Positions 31,861 through 44,100 of a DNA stretch of 64,000 bases are shown here, in pieces. Origin of the DNA: Flaveria trinervia (taxonomy: Eukaryota; Streptophyta; Magnoliopsida; Asterales; Asteraceae). A model generated the notes under the pieces. That model was given only the letters and a program-made list of their open reading frames with translations. It was not told the DNA's origin and made no database searches. Both the position numbers and the translations under genes were made by a program. How positions within the stretch are numbered: the first letter of the stretch is position 1; the number at the start of each line of letters is the position of its first letter. The stretch is from positions 67,232,284 to 67,296,283 of the forward strand of contig CM046451.1 of the NCBI GenBank assembly GCA_025506515.1, written 5' to 3'.

Positions 31861-32821
31861 TCTTCATCAAAGGACAAGGAAAAGACATATTGCTAGTTCA
31901 AGTATATGTGGATGACATCATCTTTGGTTCAACTAATCCAAAGCTCTGGAAAGACTTTGAGAAGCTGATGAAAGACAAATTTGAAATAAGTGCCATGGGG
32001 GAATTCAATTTCTTTCTAGGAATTCAAGTGAAGCAAGTTGAAGATGGCATCTTCATAAGTCAGTCAAAGTATGTTCAGGACATACTCAAGAGCTTTAATA
32101 TGACTAACTGTAAGATTGCTAAGACACCCATAGCCAGAAACCACTCTCTTGTCCTGATCTTGAGGGGGAGTGTGTAGATAAGCATTTATACAGGTCTATG
32201 ATTGGGTCTCTTATGCATCTTACTGCTAGCAGGCCTGATATCATGTTTGCTACATGTATTTGTGCAAGATATCAAGCCAACCCTAAGATGTCTCACCTTA
32301 TCACTGTCAAGAGGATTCTAAGATACCTCAAGGGTGCATCAACACTTGGCCTATGGTATCCCAAGAATTCTGTCTTCAATCAGTATGCCTATACAGATAG
32401 TGATTATGGTGGTTGCAACATGACTGCAAAGTCTATATTTGGGGGATGTCAATTTCTTGTTGGAAGAGTTGTCTCATGGCAATGGAAGAAACAATCGTGT
32501 GTCTCTGCATCAACTGCTGAAGCTGGATACATTGCTGCTGCAAGCTGCTGTGCTCAAGTACTTTGGATTCAAAATCAAATGCTGGAGTATGGATTAAACT
32601 TCAAGGAGACTCCCATTCACATAGACAAAAACAGTGCTATCTTAATCACAGAGAACCCTGTGCAACACTCAAGGACAAAGCACATCAATATCAGGTATCA
32701 TTTAATAAGAGATAACTATGAAAAGGGATTAATTAAACTAGTCAAGGTTCACACAGATGAACAATATGCTTATCTGTTTAGAAAGGCTTTTGATGAACAG
32801 AGATTTAAATATCTTATATAA
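31857..32821 (+). pseudogene. pol: RT end and RNase H of element B, after E
   Basis: Continues the RT interrupted at 19167: TLFIKGQGKDILLVQ, then the catalytic YVDD at 31905-31916, followed by EISAMGEFNFFLGIQVKQ and a stop at about 32175. RNase H (32198-32821) is a single open frame of 207 codons with TASRPDIMFATCICARYQ, YTDSDYGGC (catalytic Asp), ASTAEAGYIAAASCC (Glu), HIDKNSAIL and NPVQHSRTKHINIRYHLIRD, ending FKYLI with TAA. It is the best preserved RNase H of the window. The upstream part of RT is deleted, so the enzyme cannot be complete. Confidence 0.92.
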
Positions 32822-33558
32822 GCTATTGGGATGATAAACTTTGAGTAAGCTTTTCTTAAAACTAATTCTTATTATTTCTTAAAATATGTGTGTCCTAAGT
32901 TGTCTAGTTCATCACTTTCATAAGCTCATGTTTTCTTTGGATGAAAATTTCTTTTTGAAGAGTTTTCTTAGATTTTTGGAAATATCTGATACTTTGGAAG
33001 TTATGCTTTTAACTTCGGAAGTAAATCATGCCTTTAAAATAAATAACTGTCTAAGAAGTTTACCTTCGGAAAAGTTTTCAAACTTATCTTTTGAAGCTTA
33101 AATATTTGTCTAAGACACTTACTCATTTTTAAGGACCATTTACTTCCGAAGCAAAATTAACTCTCGGAAGCTTTGTTAGTTTATACACAAAGCACCCAAA
33201 CTTTAATCTTTCTTCCGAAGCAAAATTTTCAAATCTCTCTGAAAATTCTTCCGAAGTCAATATAGCTTCGGAAGCTTTTTAATTAAAACTTCCGAAGATA
33301 ATTAACTTTCGGAAGCTTTTTGACTTCCAAGAAAACTACTTTTTGAGGAAAAAGTAAACTACTTTTTCAGAGGTGGGACCGACATTTGGATTTCAAAGTT
33401 TATCCTCTTTCATTAAACTTTATCTGAAATCCTTCTCACATATAAACCCAATAGTTTCCCCCTCTTTCTATCATCTATTCTTCCTCCAAACCTAAAAACC
33501 CAAATTTGTCTCTCAAATTTCTTTCTTTCTTCTTCCTTCGTCCTTAAGCTACTTCAAA
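32822..33558 (+). promoter_or_regulatory. Palindrome-rich spacer before third ORF, element B (putative ORF3 promoter)
   Basis: No coding signal. Six perfect CTTCSGAAG palindromes lie at 33013, 33143, 33212, 33248, 33266 and 33289, with near copies at 33064 and around 33308. The same word occurs three or more times in the B LTR. A TATAAAC box at 33441-33447 and a pyrimidine-rich leader (CCTCTTTC, TTTCTTTCTTC) follow before ATG at 33559. The layout parallels the E spacer. Promoter activity is inferred. Confidence 0.68.
33441..33447 (+). promoter_or_regulatory. TATA-like box before third ORF, element B
   Basis: TATAAAC, about 112-118 bases upstream of the third-ORF ATG and downstream of the CTTCCGAAG cluster. 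A pyrimidine-rich stretch, typical for plant 5' leaders, lies between. Confidence 0.45.
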
Positions 33559-36500
33559 ATGGCCAACCTTGTTCACAGAAATGATCCTAACTTTACCATG
33601 CAGCTACACAGATAACACAATCAAGTTGCTCTATTATGCTCTGAGAAAGATCCTCATTTCTCAGAGGTTTGTCGTTTCTTGTCTCTGTCAAACTACTTCA
33701 CCTCCCTCACCATTGATCCTCCACTCTATGAGGATCAGTTGCTTGAATTCTGGAAAACCTGCCAAGAGGTCATTATGGATGGAGAGAAGGCACTGTCTGC
33801 CACATTGCAGGGGAGAACAATCTTCATCACTCTGGCCATCATCAACCGAGATCTTCAGCTGGATGATGAAGAAGGTGAGGTGTTCTTCCCAAAGGAAGCT
33901 GTTAATCATTCCTTTGAGCAGATGGGGTATGAGGGAGATTTCTCTATAAAGGCCTTCAGGAAAGGGAAGGTCTCATCCCAATGGAGATTCCTGCTCAATG
34001 TGGTCATCCACAGCTTATCAAACAAGCATGGTGGATGGGACCAAATTCCTGAAGATCTCTCCTTCATAGTCCATGAAATGGTTCAAGGGGTCAAATTCAG
34101 GTACTTTCAATTTGTTTATACATATTTGCTTGCTAATTTAGACTCCTTAGAATATTACATGTTTCCTAGATATGTCCAGTACATTCTTAACTGTGAACTG
34201 GGCTCACAGTTAAGGGAAACAGGCAACATTCTTAAATTGGGACAGATGAAGCCCGACATCTTTAAAATATTGAGAAAGCCCACTGTTGGATTCTCTGGGG
34301 TAGAAACAGCCCTAGTCCCAAAAATGTTAGAGCTCATTGCTCAAGGTGACAACCTAGCAGCACAAGCTAGTGTTGAACCCACACCTGCTACTTCCCAACC
34401 ACCCACACAACCTCAAATCTCCATCACCTACCAACGAAAATACAAACGAACCCCTGCTCAGACTATTCAGTCTATAGAGGTCCCCATATACTCACCCATA
34501 CAGGAAGAAGTGGACACCGGAGCTCCTACTTCTTTTGAGGAGCAGACCACTCCCATCTCTTCAAGAATCGTTGTTGAGGTTCCTCATGCTTAGCCTAATG
34601 AGCTCATTAGCCTTACTGCCTTAAGCCATCACTCTAAGTCTCAACACTCAAGTGATCAACCTTCAGGGAACAGTTACCGTCCCCAGCCTATAGATCTCAA
34701 CCAACCCATTCCCAACCTTGACTTTTATACTGATAAAGATATAGGTTTTAGTGAGTATAATGAATCTCTCTTCTTTCCCTCTACTCAAAGAGAGATGAGT
34801 ACTACTTAGTCTTCTACATCTATCCCACATCAGTCACCTACAACTGAGGTGGACACTACTGAACCTGTTCAGGATGTCCATATGGAAGAGGCTCTCACTT
34901 CTGAAAGTGATTACATCATTAAGACCTCAACCATGGCAACTCAACCCAATGAAATCTCAACTGAGACTGCCAGTGAGCAGAGGAAATCTAGTAGCCAAGA
35001 ACTTAGAACTGGTCATGAGAGAAAGGACTCTGGTCCAATCTTCTCCACCCCCAAGGATTCTTCTGATGAAGATGAGGGGGATCTGAGACTAAAAGTGCAA
35101 AAACTATCTAAAACATGCACTAACCTAGTCTCAAAGGTCAGTCACCTTGAATCTCAGGTGACTACCTTACAACACAGGATCAATGATCAGCAACTTGATA
35201 TTTCATATCTTAAGGAAAAACTAGCTGGGAGACCCTTAAGGAGAGCTCAACCAGGAACACAAGAACCTGTGGATGTGATTGACCTATCCTCCAGCTCACC
35301 TATGGAAGTGGGTGATGCTACCAAAAAGGGGGAGAAAGTCATTATAGCCATAGAACCTGGGAGTTCCTCCGAGAGAATGGACATTGAGGACTCACCATCC
35401 TCACTTGCAACTGTGCATTCTCAGCAACTTCCTCTAGTTCACATTGATGTGGACTACACAGACTCCTTCATACAGAGTCTGTTTGAGGATGGGATACCAA
35501 GGGCTATGTCACCTTCATCATCCTTCAATCATATTATTGGGTGGAGGTATGACAACAACAGGAAGGCCCTCATTATCATAAGAGTTCAAGGAAAACAAGA
35601 AGTCTTTAATTTTCAGAACTTGGACTACTATGAAGGTCTGGATCTAGTCAACATGCCACTTGTCAACCCAAGCCAATCAAGACAAGCTGACAGACTGACT
35701 AAAAGAATCCAAGACATGATCATTGTAGAGTTCAGTCTAAGAAGGAGACTAAGGCAATCAGGCAATGTCATTGGTCAACTGGATGTTGAGGTAGACCCTA
35801 AGATTAGCCTCATAGGGGAAACCTTGACTGAAGGCCGAGTGGCAAAACCTAAGAGCCCTGTCTCATCATCTCCAACTGCTGCAGAGATCCATATTCCTTC
35901 TGAGACACCTGCTGGTGAAGGTGCTTCTCAACCTCTCTCTGGCCTGAGCTCAGATGCTACAACGAGCAATGAAAGCCAAATCTCTCTCCACCCTGAGTCA
36001 TAAAGGTCTGAGAGTGACAAAGGGAAAAGAAAGATGACATCTGAGGAGATTGAGGAGGAGGAGAGAGAGAGAAAAAGGAGGCTAAAGGGAGAAAGTTCCT
36101 CTACTGAGTCTCCAAGACTCATGGAGTCTGCAATCAGGGCTACCCCCAGACCAGATACTCAGAATGATGAGTTAAGGCGGTCAGGATCAACTATCTGCAG
36201 ACTTGGAACTATGACATAGATAATATCATTTCTCTCCTCTTGGATGAATTGAATGAGTTGGTTGATCTGGAAAGGTCAAGAGAGAAGAAGGAGGCAGAAG
36301 ATGCAGAACTCCTAGTACAAGTCAAAGAAGAGAGAAGAAGAAAAAGACTATACAAAGGTATGCTGACCCTCTTACCAGTTCAAGAAATTCCTGAACAAGA
36401 GGATGTGATTCAACAAGAACCTCAGGTAGATAAGGAAGAAGACAGAATAAAGATGATTAACTACTTGAGTGCCACAGGCCTTTATTAGGCAGATACACTC

Positions 36501-37382
36501 CTTCCCTTACCTTATGACTATATTGAGTTTGAGTACTTAAAACAACTCGAGCTTGAGTTAGTCAAGGAAAGAAAGACAACAAAGAAAAAGCTGAGGGAAG
36601 AAGCTGCAAAGTCAAGAGCCATCATTTAAAAGAGCATGAAGTCTACTGATAGGCAGAGGATGATGAGCTTCTTGAAGATGTATGGATTCCCTGGAAGGAG
36701 ACTTAGACCCATGTCTCTATCCACTATGGATGAGCATATCAGGGTAATCAAGCAGAAGATTAAGAGTGGAGAGCTCACTGACTTACACTCCACTCCAAGT
36801 CAGGCCCCACCTGAAGTGGAGGTTAAGGTTGAACAAACAGACACAACACAACCTGGACCTCCTGCTAATGCTCAGCAAGCTTCATCTTCTGATCCATAGC
36901 AGGGTCAACCTCCTTCTCCATCTGAACCTGAGAGAGAGAAAGTCCTAAATTAGAAAGACAGTGAAGATCAATCTGGTGCTGCACACCAGTCTTCTCAGTT
37001 AAAATTTGGAAAGAGAAGGAAAAGGATGGCTTCTAAACCAAAGTCTAAGAAGAAGAAAAAGCCTGCATCCCCTTCTGAACCTCAGGACGAATCAGAACAG
37101 CCTGAGGATGTGCAGCCAGAGGAAGCTCAATCAAATCCAACTTCAGTAGCTCCTTTAGCATCAGGAAGACCCATCTTGTCTTGGACATACACCACAAATC
37201 CATAAAGGTTGCATGTTATTAGAGATCAAGGCATTGAAGACATCTATGCATGGCAAGATATGTTTCAGCTGCCTCTGCATGACCTCTTTGACATGAGAAG
37301 ACACTTTGACAGCCTGAAGGATCCAGATCATCTTATGAAGAAAGGAATGGTGATCATCCTAATGAGGACTGTTAATATCTGA
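33559..37382 (+). pseudogene. Third ORF of element B
   Basis: ATG at 33559 (MANLVHRNDPNF), an early shift, then an open N-terminal domain to 34593: SLSNYFTSLTIDPPLYEDQ, SFEQMGYEGDFSIKAFRKGK, NKHGGWDQIPEDLSF, YFQFVYTYLLANLDSLEYYM and PRYVQYILN. This resembles the N-terminal parts in A, C and E. The next open frame (34849-36003) is Ser/Thr/Glu-rich with a coiled coil (LVSKVSHLESQVTTLQHRIN) and then HIIGWRYDNNRKALIIIRVQ, which looks like the KWWYYDWRTGEVVIVLNK region of A. Highly charged Glu/Lys/Arg stretches follow (36034-37080), then WTYTTNP and YAWQDMFQLPLHDLFDMRRH near 37250. Five or more stops break it. Function unknown. Confidence 0.8.
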
Positions 37383-37410
37383 AGTTTTCTAAATGTTTTG
37401 GTAGCATCAG

Positions 37411-37423
37411 CCTAGGGGGAGTT
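37411..37423 (+). other. Polypurine tract of element B
   Basis: CCTAGGGGGAGTT directly before the 3' LTR. An almost identical tract lies at 7002-7014 on the minus strand in remnant F. Confidence 0.88.
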
Positions 37424-38221
37424 TGTAGAGATTAATGAAGAGGCTGATGCAAAATAAACATCTTTAGTCTTTCCTACATGCTGCACAAGTGCATTGAAGT
37501 GGAATGCTTCGGAAGTTTCATATGTGCAAAAGAAATACTCTAAGTGTGAAATCTTCTGAAGCCAAGACCAACATCTTTCGAAGCCAAAGATGAAGTCTTT
37601 CGAAGCCTCAGAGACAAAGTCTTCCGAAGCTTCAAGTTCATGAAGACAGATTTCTTCTGAAGACTTTTAGTAACATGCTTTATCTGATGTACTGTTTCAT
37701 AAAGCTGGACACCTTTCCACTGCAACTCTGCAAGTCACCAACTAACATGGTTTGGTGAAAAGGTCCATGCTTTTGATAACTGTACATTGAGGTCTTGAGT
37801 TTGTAACTTTCTACTTTATGTCCTTTATCCTTTTTGTAATAGATAAGGATGTGAGCTATGGCATGTCATAGTCACTAGTCAAAAGGAAATCTGCCTTTTG
37901 ACTCTACAATTGATTTTGTGTGTGTCTAGTCAAGTATCCAGCTGGCTTTAAAAGTATAGCCGGCTGTAGGATGTTGTATAAGTATCTCATGTTCTTGTAT
38001 CTTTCGAATATGCTTTTGTAACACTTGTAGTAGAACATAGAGAAGGCAATATACTGCATTCTTGAAAACCAAACACTTGTGTTCTTTGTGCTCTGTCTCA
38101 TATATTACTTGTGTTCTTAGTGTCACCACTTGGTTAATCCAGTTTACTGTTTGATCTAAGTTTAGTTTATCTCCTCTTTGTGTTGTTGTGTTGTAACTCT
38201 ACACCCTTCAACGATCCTGCA
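37424..38221 (+). repeat. 3' LTR of element B (798 bp)
   Basis: Starts TGTAGAGATTAATGAAG and ends CAACGATCCTGCA, followed by TSD ACTTT. Compared with the 5' copy, several CTTCCGAAG words have become CTTTCGAAG or CTTCTGAAG by C-to-T change. TATAAGTA is at 37977-37984. Confidence 0.94.
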
Positions 38222-38226
38222 ACTTT
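38222..38226. repeat. Target-site duplication ACTTT, right copy (element B)
   Basis: Matches 13482-13486. On the minus strand these bases fall within the codons of the A third ORF after LTRTVGS. Confidence 0.93.
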
Positions 38227-39273
38227 ACTTCCCACAGTCCGAGTCAGAGGCTCCTTATCCGACTCCTCTTCCTCACCAGGTATGAAACCCTGGTGGAATC
38301 CAGCAGTCTCAGCGATATCTCCAGTGGGGACAGATGCTGGAGATACATTATCAGCAGTGGGGCCCGTTGGTTGTGTGGGCTCTACATCTCCAGCATTCCC
38401 GCTATCATCATCGTCGGAGTCATCATTTGGTAGCTGCAGCTGCTCTACCTCAGAGTCACTGTCAACGTGACACCATTTACGTCTAGCTGGCACCACGTAA
38501 TCCTCCCGGGCCAGATGCCCAAATAGTCTCCTCACAGGGGGCTTAACCTGCTTCCCCCTGTAGACCTTCATCCTACCCAAGGTGGTATCATCCATCACCT
38601 CTAGTACAACTGCATCCTCCTTCTCCTTCGGTAAGGAAGGGAGCTTCTGGTCGATAATCATCTGCATAAAACAAGGGTACATGCAGATGCCCTCCTTTCC
38701 TTTCCCCTCAATGTTCTCCACCAAGTAGGTGAAGATCATCCTGGAGAAGCTGAACGGGTGGTTCAGCACCAACGCAGCATATGCGTTTTGAATCTGATCG
38801 GAGAGCTCATCAAAGCCTCCCTTCCGTGACGCTATACACTTTAGCAGAACGTGTGCAAGGAACTTGAACTGGGGGCACAAGTTGCTCTTGTTGAGCACCC
38901 CTGCATTGATGTCCCCAGCGTACTTGGCGCGCAGAAAACATCCTCGGACAGGTTAGGGATGTAGTCTAGTAGGGTAGTCAGCGTCGTCCCCAAACTAGAG
39001 CACCATCCTGAGATCATCCACAGTGATCTCAATGGCTTCTCCAAATATAGAACTACAAATACGATGAGGCTCTGAGGATCTATCAACTACAGCGCCTTCC
39101 CAGAAGGCCTGCTGAATAGAACGGTATGGTGTACATGGAGTAGAGATGGCGTGAAAGATCCTCGATCTCCTGAGAAACATGATGATGCAAGAAAAGTCAG
39201 GAGCATGTCTGGATGACTGATCCAGATGAGCACAAATATTGTGCTTAGTGCTCATGGTCCACCGGCTCGCCAT
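38227..39273 (-). pseudogene. Third ORF of element A, N-terminal half
   Basis: Minus-strand start ATG at 39273 (MASRWTMSTKHNICAHLDQ), the first ATG after the spacer and matched by MADRWTINTKHTICAHLD in C (50820). One stop near 38998 and a shift near 38930 break the first part. Then 243 codons are open: KFLAHVLLKCIASRKGGFDE, HPFSFSRMIFTYLVENIEG, MYPCFMQMIIDQKLPSL, LEVMDDTTLGRMKVYRGK and an acidic stretch. It continues at 13481 beyond element B. The GGFD and MYPxF blocks also occur, changed, in B, and weakly in E, so this is a lineage-wide domain. It is not related by eye to Gag, Pol or a known envelope protein. Confidence 0.82.
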
Positions 39274-41861
39274 CTGTTACACAATGAAAATAAACGTTAG
39301 TATCCGTTGATTAATAATATCTTGAATCACTTGGACTTGAAAATATTTTTGATCTGTTGTGCGAATGAGACTGTGCGACTGAGATCTAGTCGTGCGATGA
39401 GTAGTGCGACTTAGATCTAGTCGTGCGAATTACCTCATACGTACGACTTGTCATGAGACTGAGCTCACACGTATGTAAACTCATTCGTGTATATCAGTCG
39501 TGCGACTGAACTCACACGCATGATTCAATCATGCGGTTTAGCCTTTTGCACTACTCAGTCGTGCGACTGAACTTCATCAACCTATCCAGTCGCATGACAG
39601 ACTGCTGTTCAATTCAAATTCAAGTTTTGACCAATTCTTATCATTTGACGTCATGTTTTGTTCATTTGACTCGCAATCATTATACTTAACCCCTCATAAC
39701 ATTGATTTCAGTTGTTGGCTTATTTTAATTGGGTAACTTAGTCCAACAGGTCTTTTTCTTGTTTTGGGCCGAACGTATCGATTTAGGAGTCAAATTGAAT
39801 GAAACATTATTGGATTGAACCGCATTATACCTGTAAAGTCATTAAAAATCATCTGTTCACAACAATTTGAGATATAGTAAGATCGAATGAAAAATTGGCA
39901 GAGTAATGTTAGTCGTGCGAATTAGGGCTAATTTGGGAGTGATGATTCTCTGCGACCGACTCCCCCTCTTTTTATACTAAATGTGAATTCAATCGTACGA
40001 CTGAACTCATACGCTCATTTTATTCGGGCGAATGGACCTAAGTCATGCGACTGGATCAGTCGCTCACCTTCAGTCATCCGACTAGAGTTTAGTCGTGCGA
40101 CTTGTTCATTCTCCCACTCTCAATCGGCCGAATGGCTCATTCGTATAAGTCATTCGGTTTAATGCTCCACACTCGTGTCCATTCGACTGTTTAATGCATG
40201 AGTATGGTCCATTCGCATGATTGGTCCATACTCAGGGTCCAGTCATGAGAATGGGTCATACTCTTTAATTTTTTTTGACTTTATGACCATTTGACTTTTA
40301 GACCCTTTTAAACTGTTGATTTAACATTATGAACACTTGATCATCTCAGACATGATCATTTTAACTTAAAACTTTTGATCACCTTAGACGTGATCCTTTT
40401 AAGACATTTTGTCACCTCAGATGTGACCCAATTTTACTTGAAAGTGCATGTGGTCATCTTAGATGTGACCTTTTAGATGATAAGGTCCCTTATCAAATTC
40501 CATGACTTAGTTCAACACTACACAAAACTGAAATAAACTAACATTGTACTTACATAAAAGAATAAACACTGAAAATTACACTAAGACATGGTTTTGTGTT
40601 TTGTGAGGGTTAATTCCTAAGATAACTCTAAGGAATAATTATTCTGAGAGGGCAGCCTCAATCTTTTAAACCATACATGGACCAATTCAAGCTGGAATCA
40701 TACAGGATATTCAAATCATTTGAGACAAGCTAGCTAAAACCTTTGAAGCTCTATTCTCGTTTTTCATCTAGAGTCATTTAGCAAATTTAGGAAATCATAC
40801 TAGTACCATTGGGTCCCCACACTGATTTGAACTTTCAAGAATTGTAGCCACAGTGATTTTCAGTATTCTTATCCTCTTAAATCGATACACAAACTTTCAA
40901 CACAGATTGGTGATTGTTTAAGGTTTGTTTATTTCAACAAGCATTTGTGGATCCCACACTTATATGGTAATCAACATTCCTCAAGAGATTTTTGAGTGGT
41001 CTTAGGGTAGAGTTCAAGAAGAGACTATTCTTAGAATTTTCAAAGAGAAGCCAATCCTCAGGTCAGTGCCATCGCATAGTAGAGAGGCGGCAAACAACAA
41101 TGAGTTCTAGAGTATATAGGTTATGCTTATCCCCAGGTTAGTGCCACTACATAGCAGAGAGGCACATAACCTATCTTCTTGTTGAGCATTTTTTCTTCTT
41201 TTTGCATAGATCTCACCAACACCATAGGTTATCAGTTTGATTGTATTTGCATTTTTCATGTGCTTTTGCTCATGCTTTGGTCTAACACACACTTTTGTGG
41301 CGTTTATTTTGCTCTTCACCCCTTATTGGAATCTTGTTCATTGCGTTAACCAGGGATAAGGCGTTACCCACAGCTAGTCAAACATTTTAGTTTAATCTTG
41401 AGATCACCAAAAAGGTCTAGTCATTTATTGTGTTGAATCTACCGACATATCATCTGTGGTCTAGCAACTTCTAGGTCTACTTTCTTTGTGTTACCTTAGT
41501 AGTAGCTAGCTTATCTATCATAATTCCTTTTATATTGCTCAGACTACACAGACTTATACTTGAACTTTGCATCTTTTTCAATTTTGAATTTTAAAGTCCC
41601 AAATGGTTTGTAGCTGTGTACTATCATATTCCAAACATTGAATTGGTATCACACATAATCTTATTTATTTTCAACTTGCCTCTTCTTTTCCCTTGTTTTT
41701 TTTGTTATTTCCTAGACCTATTCTTCCCCTAAAATTAAAAAAACCACCATGGATTTGCGTTTTAGGATTTTAATAGGCAAGGAAAGAAACTAATTGTAAT
41801 TAAACGAATTAAAATTAAACAAAAAAAGAGAATAAACTAAAAGAAAATTAAAATTTAAATA
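39274..41861 (-). promoter_or_regulatory. Long pol-ORF3 spacer of element A with palindromic words and TATA box
   Basis: About 2.6 kb without coding signal. Two clusters of TCAGTCG-type words: 39350-39600 (perfect TCAGTCGTGCGACTGA at 39494-39509 and 39555-39570) and 39980-40260 (decayed). Between them, on the minus strand, a TATAAAAA box at 39969-39976 lies downstream of the second cluster and about 700 bases upstream of the third-ORF ATG. Further up (40260-40480) come TGATC/TCAGATGTGACC-type short repeats, and at 41056-41088 and 41130-41165 a 32-bp motif (CAGTGCCATCGCATAGTAG against TAGTGCCACTACATAGCAG) occurs twice, about 75 bases apart. A promoter for ORF3 is inferred from the shared layout with B and E. 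Confidence 0.55.
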
Positions 41862-43450
41862 ACCTAGACACGACGCATCGAACTGTACATGGTCATCTTC
41901 AGGAATGACCTCACTTTTCTTTTTAACGCCATTGACCTCTAACAGATATAGAAAACGTGGTGTGTCAAAAGACTTTGTATAGAGGTCAGCGCGTTGAAAA
42001 TCAGTGTTTATTTTTATCACATCGATTAATTATTTCAAAACAATCATGTATGAAGTGATATTTGATTCTGATGTGTTTGGTCTTAGGATGTTGGACCAGG
42101 TTTTTAGTGACTGCAATCGCAGCAGAGTTATCAACAAAGATAGGAGTGGAAGTGAAATGCAAACTGTAATCCCGCATTTGCTGTTGAATCCATATGATTT
42201 GGGAACAGCAGCTTGCAGCAACAACATATTTGGCTTCACAGGTTGACAATGCAACCGAGGTCTGCTTCTTACACTGCCAGGTTACTAATCTTCTCCCAAA
42301 GAACTGACCCCCTGCTGATGTAGACTTGTAGTTCATCTTGCAGCCATTGTAATCCGAGTCACATACGCTGTAAGTTCAAACTCATCATTACGAGGATACC
42401 ACAACCCAAGTGTGGGTGTGACCTTCAGATAATGAAATATCCTTTTGACCCTAATTAGATGGTTCACCTTAGGCTTTGACTGATATCGTGAGCATAAACA
42501 TGTAGCATACATGATATCAGGTCTTGAGGCAGTGAGATACATAAGAGATCCAATCATCACTCGGTACATAGTGGCATCTACCAGATCACCATTCTCATCG
42601 GGTGCTACATCATGGTTTGTAGCCAGTGGAGTTCCAGCTATGGAAGCATTCTCCATGTCAAACCGACTGAGAATATGCCCTACATACTTGGTCTGATGTA
42701 AGAAGATTCCATTTGGTGTCTGATCCACCTGTAACCTGAGAAAGAACTTCATCTCCCCCATGGCACTCATCTCAAACTCCGCCTTCATTACTGCTTTGAA
42801 TTCTTTGCATAATTCTTCGTTCTTTGAACCAAAGATTATGTCATCTACATAGATCTATACTAGCAGCAAGTCTCCATCTTTTTCTTTGATAAACAGTGTA
42901 CAGTGAATAACTCCCCTGCGAAAGCCGTGTTTCACAAGATGAGTCGAGAGTTTCTCATACCAAGCCCGTGGAGCTTAATGAAGCCCGTATAGAGCTTTGT
43001 CGAGTTTGTAAACTCTATCCAGATGATATGGATTCTCAAATCCCTTGGTTGACTGACATACACTGTTTCTCTGATCTCACCATGAAGGAATGCACTCTTA
43101 ACATCTAGTTGGTAAACTTTGGTTTTCATATAAGAGGCGTAGGCAAGGAAGATGCGGATGGCTTCCATCCTTGCCACTGGTGCAAATACTTCAATGTAGT
43201 TGATACCTTCAACTTGTCGGAAACCCTGAAAACAAGTCAAGCCTTGTTTTTGATGATCACTCCCTGATCATCTTTCTTGCATTTCAAGACCCATTTGGGG
43301 CCAATGAATTTAGCTCCTTTAGGTCTATCAACTAGTGTCCATACACCTAACTTCTTAAACTGAAGGAGTTCTTCCTGCATGTAACTAACCCAAGCCTCAT
43401 CATTTAGTGCTTCACTAACATACTTTGGTCAAACTGAGACACAAAGCAAC
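41862..43450 (-). pseudogene. pol: Reverse transcriptase and RNase H of element A
   Basis: Minus strand from 43450: KFIGPKWVLKC-like start, QGFRQVEGINYIEVFAPVAR, DVKSAFLHGEIRETVYVSQ (42932-43240), the catalytic YVDD at 42840-42851, EMSAMGEMKFFLRLQVDQ, TASRPDIMYATCLCSRYQ (42333-42788), then RNase H at 42001-42336 with STCEAKYVVAASCCSQ (Glu kept), FVDNSAAIAV and QHPKTKHIRIKYHF, and the tail GVKKKSEVIPEDDHV (41862-41950). Stops and shifts near 43020, 42855 and 42340 break it. The amino-acid style matches D closely, so A and D are sister families. Confidence 0.9.
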
Positions 43451-44100
43451 GGTATGCACTATCGTGAAGGTATCCTTTTTCCATAATGGATGCATAATTA
43501 GCTGAGTATAGCTGATATCTAGTCTAAACCCCTGATCTCACATCTCCTATAATATTATCCAATGGATGATACACGTTTAGACGTGAGCCAGGAGTTGTCA
43601 GAACAACGACCTCAGAGTCAAGATTATGAACATTTGGGTCTGGATCTGAGGCAGTCGGAGTCTGAGGTTCTGATGGTATAGAAGCATCACTTGCCGATGC
43701 TTGTGAACTTGTGGTAGTCGGAACCTGTACATCCTGGTTGATCTGATCATTTTCTTCATTTTCTTCATCAGAGGAAGAATCACTCATATCAACTGCTCCC
43801 TCTGAGTTGGTAGTGTCATGACTTGTTGAATCTTGAGACGGTGTGTTCAAGACATCGTACATCATCTTGTTTGCTAACTCGTCTTCTGAAGAGGAAAGAG
43901 GTATGTTGAAGGACTTGAAGAATCCATCATAGTCGAAGAAGTAGGCAGGCCCTTTTCCAGCAGGCGGTGTGATATATCTCTGAACATCAACATTACACCA
44001 CACCTGTACTTGGTCTGTTGAGTTGTTGTAAACTCTCTTGTTCGGTATGTTGTATCCTAGAAAGATACCTTCATCACTCTTCTCACTGAATATTCCCTCC
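43451..44100 (-). pseudogene. pol: Integrase-RT linker of element A
   Basis: Minus-strand frame 43524-44003 holds VWCNVDVQRYITPPAGKGPA, FFDYDGFFKSFNIPLSSS, then an acidic Ser-rich segment (DMSDSSSDEENEENDQ) and SRLNVYHPLDNIIGDVRSGV. It is probably a flexible tether. The same segment of element D was copied in front of its gag (52325-52885 and 57611-58180). Confidence 0.85.

Larger units (their letters stand above)
13487..38221 (+). mobile_element. Element B: Sirevirus-like Copia retrotransposon inserted in the third ORF of A and carrying E
   Basis: Plus-strand order: 5' LTR (13487-14274), PBS (14277-14288), gag (14356-17054), protease and integrase (17055-18360), linker and RT start (18361-19167), element E, rest of RT and RNase H (31857-32821), spacer (32822-33558), third ORF (33559-37382), polypurine tract (37411-37423), 3' LTR (37424-38221). 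TSD ACTTT. Without E it is about 12.0 kb. By-eye LTR comparison gives about 16 differences in the first 335 bp. RT has lost several hundred bases near 19090-19110, and many frames are broken, so B is not autonomous. Confidence 0.93.
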
